Source of the DNA: Eutrophocola salsuginis
GTDB taxonomy: Bacteria; Pseudomonadota; Gammaproteobacteria; Pseudomonadales; Pseudohongiellaceae
DNA length: 64,000 bases
Reading direction: 5' to 3'
Assembly (NCBI GenBank): GCA_038147195.1
Contig: JAYQTB010000006.1
Location: 248,001-312,000, forward strand
The translations under genes and the position numbers were made by a program. Shown here one piece after another: positions 8,944 through 16,136 of the stretch; the first letter of the stretch is position 1; every line of letters starts with the position of its first letter. Below the pieces are notes generated by a model. The model worked only from the letters and a program-made list of their open reading frames with translations, was not told the origin of the DNA and did not search any database.

Positions 8944-9501
8944 ATGAAATCATTCATCAACAGCCTGGCTTTTACGGCCATCGCCGCCATGACCATGCCA
9001 GCACTGGCTGATTACGCCAATGATCGCGCTGAAATCGTAAATCTGTCGAACAAGTACATGGTGGCAGTGGATGCCGGCGATATCGATACTGTGATGGAGA
9101 CTTGGCACCCGGACGGGCGCCTGGTCTGGGTGTTCGGTGACGAGCATGGCAAGGAGGAAATCTTCCGCGCCATGTCGGGCTTTGGTGGCGCCCGTTACCA
9201 GGAAATCGCCGAGGGCGCGACCAAGCGCCCGCGTACGCGTCACCAGATCATCAACCATGTCATTGATATCGAGGGCGATACCGCCAACTCCACCGCTTAC
9301 TGGTTCGCCATGACCAACAATAATCCCCACGGCGAAGTACGCCTGTTGTACATGGGTCATTACAAGGACGTCCTGGTCCGGGAAAACGGCAAATGGTTGT
9401 TCAAGGAGAGATGGGTATACAACGAATCCTACGACAACAGCGCACTCTGGTATCCGGAGCTGGGCGAGGTCGATCCGCGCACGCGAAAACGACCGGAATA
9501 A
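8944..9501 (+). CDS. Exported NTF2/SnoaL-like protein
   Basis: This is a 185-residue protein with a clear signal peptide cleaved near ALA-DY (residue 22). The mature part follows the NTF2-like pattern: an opening helix DRAEIVNLSNKYMVAVDAGDIDTVMETW, then HPDGRLVW, a middle strand with ATKRPRTRHQIINHVIDIEGDTANSTAYW, and a closing strand NGKWLFKERWVYNESY. This is the SnoaL/polyketide-cyclase-like shape used by many small isomerases, hydrolases and binding proteins. The start has GGAGG 5 bases upstream. It is the third gene after the carotenoid oxygenase, 39 bases after the Tat-leader protein, and is followed by a strong hairpin terminator. The reaction is unknown. Confidence 0.8.
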   Translation: MKSFINSLAFTAIAAMTMPALADYANDRAEIVNLSNKYMVAVDAGDIDTVMETWHPDGRLVWVFGDEHGKEEIFRAMSGFGGARYQEIAEGATKRPRTRHQIINHVIDIEGDTANSTAYWFAMTNNNPHGEVRLLYMGHYKDVLVRENGKWLFKERWVYNESYDNSALWYPELGEVDPRTRKRPE

Positions 9502-9515
9502 CACTTTCTATACAC

Positions 9516-9545
9516 AAAAAGGGCTTCAACCGAAGCCCTTTTTTA
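9516..9545. terminator. Bidirectional rho-independent terminator
   Basis: A stem of AAGGGCTTC (9519-9527) pairs with GAAGCCCTT (9532-9540) around a four-base loop, with an A run before and a T run after. It can therefore stop transcription on both strands. It closes the carotenoid oxygenase operon and also insulates it from the minus-strand sugar dehydrogenase. Confidence 0.85.
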
Positions 9546-9611
9546 TTTCCCGAAAATTTGAAGCCGTCAAGGGAACTCTGGCCGCCTGATAATCTAAGGC
9601 AATGGAAGGAT

Positions 9612-9640
9612 GGGCTCCCAAAAAGGGGAGCCCGTATTTT
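9612..9640 (+). terminator. Second hairpin, possible terminator
   Basis: GGGCTCCC (9612-9619) and GGGAGCCC (9626-9633) form an 8-bp stem around a six-base A-rich loop, followed on the plus strand by GTATTTTATT. The T-rich tail lies on the plus side, so it best serves as a backup for the upstream plus-strand operon. It also lies just past the stop of the minus-strand gene at 9642. Confidence 0.5.
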
Positions 9641-9641
9641 A

Positions 9642-10856
9642 TTAGCGGACCCGTTCGATGCGAAGGACGAGACCGTCGTCCTCGTCGGTGAGCAGGTACA
9701 GCCTTCCGTCCGGTCCCAGCTTCACGTCACGGATGCGCTGGCGTAAATCGCCCAGCAGCGCCTCGCGACGGATCTCGTCGCCGTCGGCATTGAACTTGAT
9801 CCGCTGCAACGTGCCGGTACCCGGGATCTGGCCCATCTGCATGGCACTGACGAACAGGTCGCCCTGCCACTCCGGGAATTCGTCACCGATATAAAACGCC
9901 AGGCTGGATGGTGAAACACCCGGCATCCAGAAGGCGTAGGGATTGATGGTGCCTTCCATCTGGAAACGCTCGCTCTGCCAGGCCCCGCCATAGGAACGGC
10001 CCAGGCTCACCAGCGGCCAGCCGTAATTGCCGCCACGTTGAATGCGGTTTACTTCATCACCGCCGTTGGGACCCATTTCCGTTTCCCAGATTTCCCCGGT
10101 CTCGGGATGCATGGTCAGACCGGTGGGCGTGCGATGGCCATAGCTGTAAATTTCGGGCAGGAAACCGTCCCGGCCAACGAAGGGATTGTCGCGGGGAATT
10201 TCACCCTCGGGAGTCAGGCGCAGGATCTTACCCTTCTGGATATCGGTATGGAAATTGGGCTCGGGCTGGTCGGTAGTCACATAGACACCAAGATAAAGCA
10301 TGCCGTCATCACCAAACAACAGGCGCACACCGTTAGTGGTGCCGGCTTCACCGACAAAGATATCCTTGGTGCCCTGGATGTTGGTGCCGTCCCAACGGCC
10401 GCGTGCGACTGCGATTGCGCCGCCACCACCAGGCAGGAACTTGTTGTAGCTCATGTAAATCCAGGGCTCGTTAGCAAAATCGGGATGCGGAGCGATGTCG
10501 AGCAGACCCGTATATCGGCTGACCATGGTTTCAGGCGGGGCACCCAGTACCGGTTCATCTAGCAGCACGTCGTCGACAATACGGCGAATGGTGCCGGAAT
10601 TCTTTTCGGTGACCAGCGCGCTGCCGTCGGGCAGCCAGGTAATGCTCCAGGGATGGTCGAGACCGCGGGCCACCACGCGCACGCGAATATCCATACCCTC
10701 GGCGGTATCATAATAAAAAGGCCCCTGCCCCACGGGGTCTATATGCAGGCCATCCGCCCGTTGCGGCGCATTATCGGCGGCAAATACTACGGACAGTGGC
10801 AGGCATGCCACTGCCAGGCTTGAAATGGCGATACGCCTTAAAGTGATGAGTTTCAT
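9642..10856 (-). CDS. PQQ-type sugar dehydrogenase (YliI/glucose-sorbosone dehydrogenase family), exported
   Basis: This is a 404-residue periplasmic six-bladed beta-propeller related to soluble aldose dehydrogenases that oxidise sugars with pyrroloquinoline quinone. Family landmarks are LDHPWSITWLPDGSALVTEK, DIAPHPDF, SYGHRTPTGLTMHPETGEIWETEMGPNGGDEVN and PLVSLGRSYGG. A signal peptide ends near VFAAD (residue 26). The ATG at 10856 is chosen because GGGGGGA precedes it and the signal peptide starts there. It is one of four related propeller proteins in the window (also 28341, 39726 and the cytochrome fusion at 50190). It is monocistronic and faces away from the metallo-beta-lactamase-fold gene. 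Substrate and PQQ dependence are inferred from the family only. Confidence 0.85.
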   Translation of the reverse strand: MKLITLRRIAISSLAVACLPLSVVFAADNAPQRADGLHIDPVGQGPFYYDTAEGMDIRVRVVARGLDHPWSITWLPDGSALVTEKNSGTIRRIVDDVLLDEPVLGAPPETMVSRYTGLLDIAPHPDFANEPWIYMSYNKFLPGGGGAIAVARGRWDGTNIQGTKDIFVGEAGTTNGVRLLFGDDGMLYLGVYVTTDQPEPNFHTDIQKGKILRLTPEGEIPRDNPFVGRDGFLPEIYSYGHRTPTGLTMHPETGEIWETEMGPNGGDEVNRIQRGGNYGWPLVSLGRSYGGAWQSERFQMEGTINPYAFWMPGVSPSSLAFYIGDEFPEWQGDLFVSAMQMGQIPGTGTLQRIKFNADGDEIRREALLGDLRQRIRDVKLGPDGRLYLLTDEDDGLVLRIERVR

Positions 10857-11006
10857 GATCCCCCCTCGTAGTGTCATTCAGACTGCTTTTGACGCCATGA
10901 TATGCCAGATGCAGGGTCAAGTGCACCCTGCCTCCTGCCCCGGTTCTTGCACTTGCCAGGTGAACTGAATACATTGCCGTAAACCAGAATAACAAGAGAT
11001 TCTTCT

Positions 11007-12080
11007 ATGCTTTCTCCCAGTAACCTGCTGACCCGGCTGACCCTGGCCTGCCTGTGTGCTTCCTTCATTGCGCCTGCGCTACGGGCTCAGGATAACGAAC
11101 CCGTGTTTGTGTTTCGCAACAGTATCGAGAACATCACCGGTGACCTCTACCGCGCCAGCAACGGTGCCTGGCACAGCATCTTTCTCGTTACCGATGAAGG
11201 CATCATCCTGGCTGACCCGCTGAACCCAGCCTTCGCCGAATGGCTCAAGGGAGAACTTGATGCCCGCTTCGACGTGCCGGTGCTGTACGTCATTTACAGT
11301 CACAGTCATTTCGACCACGCCGCCGGTGCGGCCGCATTTGCCGAAACAGCCACCATTGTTGCCCACGAGCGCGTTATGTTGAACATGGACGGCCGCTACC
11401 CGCACATGCCAGGCGACATGATCGATCGCAACGCCAACGGCATGGTGGACCGGGAGGAGATCGATATCCCGACCAACGCCGATCCCGGCATCTGCGGTAT
11501 GTTTCCCGGCTGGTTCGACCAGATCGACCTCGACCATGATGGTATTGTTCCGCCCGCGGAACTTCAGGCGGACATCCTGCCTCCCGACCTCACCTACTCC
11601 GAGCGCATGACCCTTTCTTTAGGCGGCAAGACCGTCGAATTAATGCATCCTGGCAAGAACCATGGCGACGATATGACCGTGGTGTTGTTTCCTGACGAAC
11701 GCGTGGTGTTCGCCACCGACATGATCGCCGATGCGCTGGTACGTGAAGACATCCGTTCGGTGCCCAGCGCCTGTGGCCCGCTCGACGGCACCCCCATCGC
11801 AGAATGGATACGATCCTACGAAGCCGTACTGGCGCTGGATTTCGATATCTTCGCCGGTGGGCACGGCGCCTTCTTCAGCAAGGAAGACGTGGCGCTGCCC
11901 GTGACATACCTGAAAGACCTGCAGGCCGCCGTCAGCGAAGGCCTGGCCCGGGGCATGTCCCTGGAGCAGATGAAGGAGCAGATCCTGCTAGAGCAGTATG
12001 CCGACTGGGCCTACTACGACCGCCTGCGCCCGAAGACCATCGAAGCCGCCTACCAGAACCTGGTGCGGTTCCGGTTCTGA
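11007..12080 (+). CDS. Metallo-beta-lactamase-fold hydrolase with two EF-hand loops, exported
   Basis: This is a 357-residue protein with a signal peptide (cleavage near LRAQD, residue 28). The MBL metal motif is H99-x-H101-x-D103-H104 (SHSHFDH); H219 (GKNHGDD), D238 (FATDM) and a late GGHG supply further ligands. Between the first metal motif and H219 there is an insert with two consensus EF-hand calcium loops, DRNANGMVDREE at 140-151 and DLDHDGIVPPAE at 174-185. The liganding positions 1, 3, 5 and 12 are all Asp, Asn or Glu. MBL hydrolases do not normally carry these. Upstream, TTGCAC and TACATT at a 17-bp spacing (10947-10975) are a possible promoter. The substrate is unknown. Confidence 0.85.
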   Translation: MLSPSNLLTRLTLACLCASFIAPALRAQDNEPVFVFRNSIENITGDLYRASNGAWHSIFLVTDEGIILADPLNPAFAEWLKGELDARFDVPVLYVIYSHSHFDHAAGAAAFAETATIVAHERVMLNMDGRYPHMPGDMIDRNANGMVDREEIDIPTNADPGICGMFPGWFDQIDLDHDGIVPPAELQADILPPDLTYSERMTLSLGGKTVELMHPGKNHGDDMTVVLFPDERVVFATDMIADALVREDIRSVPSACGPLDGTPIAEWIRSYEAVLALDFDIFAGGHGAFFSKEDVALPVTYLKDLQAAVSEGLARGMSLEQMKEQILLEQYADWAYYDRLRPKTIEAAYQNLVRFRF

Positions 12081-12098
12081 CGGTCATCCGAGAACCTC

Positions 12099-12632
12099 TT
12101 AGCGCGGCTTGTAGGTGCTGTAGTACGCCGGCGGCAGGCCGCCGTCCTGGGTGATCAGGCGCTCGGTGATGTACCAGCGCCCATCGATCTTCCTGAATTT
12201 CGTGTCTTCCCGCCCCTGCTCGATCAGGCGCGGAGCGAGATACACCGTGTCGTTCATGACTTCCGTGTAGATCATGTGTGCCGTGGCCGTATCACCGTCC
12301 ACGATGATGCGCGGGTTGGTCATCAGCACATGTACCTTGCCCGGCACGTTTTCTTCCGGTGATATCTCATCGTAATTCGTATATAGCCCCTGTATCTCGG
12401 CTTTTCCCCTGTACACCAGGCCATTGATATCCAGGACGGCATCGTCAGTATACATGGTGGTCCAGTCATGGCCTTCGTCCACTTCGAAACCGTAGTAATA
12501 GGCCAGCAGCATGTCCTCGAGCTGAATGCGGTCGAGCAGGGTGTCCTGTGTGGTGATTGGCGGCTGTGCTGTAACTGTATTCGACAGCATGGCAGATAAT
12601 ATAAATGATGCGGTAGCTAAACGGCTCTTCAT
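12099..12632 (-). CDS. Exported NTF2/SnoaL-like protein
   Basis: This 177-residue protein has a signal peptide (MKSRLATASFILSAMLSNTVTAQ). The mature part has the NTF2-like order: helix DRIQLEDMLLAYYYGFEVDEGHDW, then YTDDAVLDINGLVYRGKAEIQGLY, strands DGDTATAHMIYTEV and KIDGRWYITERLI. I chose the ATG at 12632, which follows AGGA, over an ATG 27 codons upstream that would put a long polar stretch before the signal. It is convergent with the metallo-beta-lactamase-fold gene, 18 bases apart, and divergent from another NTF2-like gene at 12758. The function is not known; members of this fold in such neighbourhoods are often annotated as nuclear transport factor 2 family proteins. Confidence 0.78.
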   Translation of the reverse strand: MKSRLATASFILSAMLSNTVTAQPPITTQDTLLDRIQLEDMLLAYYYGFEVDEGHDWTTMYTDDAVLDINGLVYRGKAEIQGLYTNYDEISPEENVPGKVHVLMTNPRIIVDGDTATAHMIYTEVMNDTVYLAPRLIEQGREDTKFRKIDGRWYITERLITQDGGLPPAYYSTYKPR

Positions 12633-12757
12633 GATTTTTCCTCGTTGATGTTTTTGTTGTTGCGCTTTTATTGGCCCTTCCGGCTTTACTCTGGAAAAAT
12701 AATCAGGCTTCATTGTAAAAGCAAATCGGGACAGACAACTACCAATCAGGAGCCGCC

Positions 12758-13255
12758 ATGACGCAGCGCAGGGAACTTCTCACCGCATCCGCCAGCGGTA
12801 TGATCGGCACCTTGCTGGCATCGGCAGCCAGCGGCCAGGACAGCAGACAAAACAACAGTCTCGACAAAACCCTCACCGCGGATGAAAGGGCGAATATCGA
12901 CCTGGTCGACCGTTTCTGCAAGGCCTGGGAGGCCTTGAACCTCGCACAGGTTTTCGCCACCATGAAAACCGATGCCATCTACCGGCAGTCACAGGACACG
13001 CTGCCGGTCACCGGTCACCAAGCGATCTCTAACATGATGAAATCATGGGTCGATGATTCATACAAAATCGATTACATCGTTCTGGAAACGTTTGCACGAG
13101 GTCCCGTGGTCATCAACCACCGCATCGATATCTATCATAGAAACAACGCTGAAGATCACCTGGAATGGGAAGGTGTGGGTCTTTTCCTCATAGAAGACGG
13201 GCTGATCAGGGAATGGCAGGACTTCACGATGCGCATTCAGCGCGGCAGGGCCTGA
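12758..13255 (+). CDS. NTF2-like protein (epoxide hydrolase/SnoaL fold) with Tat-like leader
   Basis: This is a 165-residue protein. The N-terminus TQRRELLTASASGMIGTLLASAASG looks like a twin-arginine leader with the RR at residues 4-5. The mature part NIDLVDRFCKAWEALNLAQVFATM, then FARGPVVINHRID and GLFLIEDGLIREWQDF, resembles the limonene-1,2-epoxide hydrolase/SnoaL group of NTF2-like proteins. AGGAG precedes the ATG. The last 19 bases overlap the convergent end of the cytochrome-LRR membrane protein gene. Substrate and partner are unknown. It is the third NTF2-like exported protein within 5 kb. Confidence 0.75.
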   Translation: MTQRRELLTASASGMIGTLLASAASGQDSRQNNSLDKTLTADERANIDLVDRFCKAWEALNLAQVFATMKTDAIYRQSQDTLPVTGHQAISNMMKSWVDDSYKIDYIVLETFARGPVVINHRIDIYHRNNAEDHLEWEGVGLFLIEDGLIREWQDFTMRIQRGRA

Positions 13256-14607
13256 CCCTGCACATCGATACCGTCCAAGGATGAATGCAAGGAAGCGATA
13301 CCGCCTTCTGTCACGGCCGTGCCCCAGAGATAGACAGCCGCAAGGTTCTCCAGGCCATCCAGTGAAGCAAGCCCTGCATCGGTGATCGCCGGATTCCCAT
13401 AGATGTTGAGGACCTCTAACTCCGGGAATCCCGAGACCACAGCAAGCCCTACGTCTGTGACGCCATTGTTACTGAGGTTCAGGTTTTCCAGCACGGGCAT
13501 GTCTGCGATCAAGGCCAGCAAGTCGTCGTTCATGCCGCTACTGGCCAGGTTCAGTTCCACGATCGACCCACTGGCATCAGTCAGTAATGCCAGCATGTCA
13601 CGGCTTATAGGCTGGCCGATGGCATTGATACTGACGATCAGCCCATTACTTTCCTGCGATAACTGTCTTACCAGCCAGCCACTTGCCACCATCTGGCCGA
13701 GCAATGACCCGGATACAGGCGCATAACGCTCAGCAACGGCGCTGACAGGCGCTGGTGCCAGCCCCATCTCGATGGCAAGCAGTGACATCGTGGTTTCATC
13801 GACAGCGAGTGTTGAAACAGATATCTGGACAGGTAATCCAGCATCGATCCACCAACCGAGTATCGCCACCTGATCTGCTGTCAGCGGCGTCTTGCCTTCG
13901 GCCGGCATGAAATTCTCATGGTTCTGCGGCAGGGTGACGCGTTTATACAGGTCGCTACCCGCGGCATTTCCTGGCAGCACTACTGCACCACTCTCACCCC
14001 CCACCATCAGGGCATCCAAGGAGGACAAGTTAAGCTGGCCACTCTGCTTATCGGCATTGTGGCAGTTGCCACATCGACTCTGCAGCATGGGTTCGATGAT
14101 GTCATACCAGGGATCTGCCTGCGTGATATCGGTGACTGCGGGATGCCTTTCCTCCATTCCGAGCAGGTCACGGATTGCCTGTGGCGCATATTCCACGAGG
14201 TATGTAGAACCATGGGTCAGGTTGCCGCCATAGTGACCCGTCACCGTGACGGCAACGAGTAATGCCAGTGTCAGCCAGCCACCCCAGTTACGATAGGCGT
14301 TGATATTGAACACGCTGAGGAACCAAGCTAGCTGTGTACCCACGGTAAAGCCGATACCCCAGAGCCGGTGAGCTGACGCGGATGGACCGGTGAAGCCCCC
14401 TTCCCCGTAATGCAGCAGCCCGAGCATCACGGTGACCAAGGCACTGAAGGCAGTGCAGCCCCACAGCAGTGGTAACACCTGCTGGAGAGAATTATTCCTG
14501 GCATTCCGGGACAACCAGTGCACGATTGCGGTTAGCAGCACCATGCCGATGGGCAGATGCAGTGCGAGCACATGGAAACGTCCTAGGAACAAGAGAAAAT
14601 CTGACAT
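13237..14607 (-). CDS. Membrane protein with planctomycete-type cytochrome c motif and leucine-rich repeats
   Basis: This is a 456-residue protein with three parts. Residues 8-128 hold four hydrophobic helices in the style of DUF2231 membrane proteins (FHVLALHLPIGMVLLTAIVHW first). Residues 168-255 hold a c-type cytochrome domain with C179-x2-C182-H183 (RCGNCHNADKQSGQLNL), then GSDLYKRV and NFMPAEGKTPLTADQV, as in planctomycete cytochrome modules. Residues 330-450 hold about four leucine-rich repeats of the type MPVLENLNLSNNGVTDVGLA. It is the last gene of the long minus-strand run, 13 bases after the DUF1501 gene, with GAAGGAAG before its ATG. It is a candidate membrane entry point for electrons from the PSD1 lipoproteins (inference). 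Confidence 0.8.
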   Translation of the reverse strand: MSDFLLFLGRFHVLALHLPIGMVLLTAIVHWLSRNARNNSLQQVLPLLWGCTAFSALVTVMLGLLHYGEGGFTGPSASAHRLWGIGFTVGTQLAWFLSVFNINAYRNWGGWLTLALLVAVTVTGHYGGNLTHGSTYLVEYAPQAIRDLLGMEERHPAVTDITQADPWYDIIEPMLQSRCGNCHNADKQSGQLNLSSLDALMVGGESGAVVLPGNAAGSDLYKRVTLPQNHENFMPAEGKTPLTADQVAILGWWIDAGLPVQISVSTLAVDETTMSLLAIEMGLAPAPVSAVAERYAPVSGSLLGQMVASGWLVRQLSQESNGLIVSINAIGQPISRDMLALLTDASGSIVELNLASSGMNDDLLALIADMPVLENLNLSNNGVTDVGLAVVSGFPELEVLNIYGNPAITDAGLASLDGLENLAAVYLWGTAVTEGGIASLHSSLDGIDVQGQALPR

Positions 14608-14620
14608 TCGACAACTTCCT

Positions 14621-16099
14621 TCAGCTTAAGATTTCGTGCACGACGTTGCCGTGTACATCGGTGAGGCGAAAATCACGTCCCTGGAAACGAAAAGTCAGCC
14701 GTTCATGGTCGATGCCAAGGATGTGGAGCAGGGTCGCATTGATATCATGGATATGGACGGGGTTCTCCACAACGTTGTAGGCAAACTCATCGGTCTGGCC
14801 GTATGAAAATCCCTGCTTCATACCACCCCCGGCGAACCACCAGGTGAAACAGCCGCCATGGTGATCCCGACCAGCCACAGGGTTATTGATATCCCCTTGA
14901 GCGAAAGGTGTACGACCAAACTCGCTACCGAACATCACAAGGGTATCTTCCAGCAGACCACGTTGTTTCAGATCCATGACCAGGGCAGCGGCGGGCTGGT
15001 CCACTTCCCTGCACCGTACCGGGAAACTGCCGCGGATTGCCAGGTGATGGTCCCAGCCCATCCCGAACAGAGTCTGGAATTTGACTCCCCTTTCACAGAG
15101 CCGCCTGGCCAGCAGGCAATTCCTGGCAAAGGTACCGGGCGTCCTGACATCAGGACCATACATATCGAGGATGTAATCCGGTTCATCAGAGATATCAGCC
15201 ACCTCCGGCACAGACTGCTGCATCCGGTAGGCCATCTCGTATTGATTGAGGCGCGACAGCATCTCGCTGTCCAGGGTTTCTTCATACTGCTCATCGACCA
15301 GGGCAGACAATGCATCGAGCATACTGCGGCGATTATCGCGCTCCATGCCGGGAGGATCATTCACATAGAGCACCGGGTCGCTGGCTGCCCTGAACTGCAC
15401 ACCTTGGTGATGCGAAGGCAGGAAGCCCGCACCCCAGACAGCTGTGTCCAGTGGTACGCCGACTGAAACACCAGATTTCATGACGATGAAGTTGGGCAGG
15501 TCCTGGTTATCCGAGCCGAGGGCGTAACTTATCCAGGCCCCTGTGGAGGGTCGTCCGGCGATTTGGAAACCGGTATGCAGGAACTTGGCTGCCGGGTCAT
15601 GGTTAACATGTTCGGTATGCACGCTCTTCACGAAACACAACTCATCAGCGATGCTGGCTGTATGCGGCAGCAAGTCACTGATCCATGCTCCGCTTTCTCC
15701 CCGCTGCCTAAATTCCGCCAGCGGAGCAAAAATCGGGAAAGCCGTCTGTCCGCCGGACATGGTGGAGAGCCTCTGTGTCTCACGCACGGACGGGGGGATG
15801 TCCTGCCCGCTCATCTCGAACAGCTTCGGTTTGTAATCGAAGGTGTCCACATGCGAGATCGCGCCAAGCATATGCAAGCAGATAACCCGTTTTGCCCTGG
15901 CCTCTATATGACCGCTACCGAGGAGACCGATGTTCTGACCGATGTCTGTTATTTGCTGCGCCATGGCAGCGGGCGATAACGGATCTAAGAGAGGAACACC
16001 CGCGAGGTACGTGCCCATCGTCCGCAGGAAATCCCTCCGGTTATTGCCAGCGGAGATTCGAACAGATTCTTGCCGTGATGCAGGCTTTTTCATAGTCAT
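14621..16099 (-). CDS. DUF1501 family protein, Tat-exported, copy 1
   Basis: This is a 492-residue member of DUF1501, in the alkaline phosphatase/sulfatase superfamily. NNRRDFLRTMG near residues 19-29 with the following hydrophobic stretch is a twin-arginine leader, so the protein is exported folded. Conserved blocks include KRVICLHMLGAISHVDTFDYKP, SVHTEHVNHDPAAKFLHTG and LKQRGLLEDTLVMFGSEFGRTP then GRDHHGGCF, whose Asp and His residues resemble metal ligands. I placed the start at the ATG 16099; a TTG two codons earlier is less likely. It follows the PSD1 gene by 37 bases. PSD1/DUF1501 pairs are common in Planctomycetes; no substrate has been shown as far as I know. Confidence 0.85.
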   Translation of the reverse strand: MTMKKPASRQESVRISAGNNRRDFLRTMGTYLAGVPLLDPLSPAAMAQQITDIGQNIGLLGSGHIEARAKRVICLHMLGAISHVDTFDYKPKLFEMSGQDIPPSVRETQRLSTMSGGQTAFPIFAPLAEFRQRGESGAWISDLLPHTASIADELCFVKSVHTEHVNHDPAAKFLHTGFQIAGRPSTGAWISYALGSDNQDLPNFIVMKSGVSVGVPLDTAVWGAGFLPSHHQGVQFRAASDPVLYVNDPPGMERDNRRSMLDALSALVDEQYEETLDSEMLSRLNQYEMAYRMQQSVPEVADISDEPDYILDMYGPDVRTPGTFARNCLLARRLCERGVKFQTLFGMGWDHHLAIRGSFPVRCREVDQPAAALVMDLKQRGLLEDTLVMFGSEFGRTPFAQGDINNPVAGRDHHGGCFTWWFAGGGMKQGFSYGQTDEFAYNVVENPVHIHDINATLLHILGIDHERLTFRFQGRDFRLTDVHGNVVHEILS

Positions 16100-16136
16100 T
16101 CGCAAAGATTATCCGGTCCCTGTCATTTCGTTCAGG

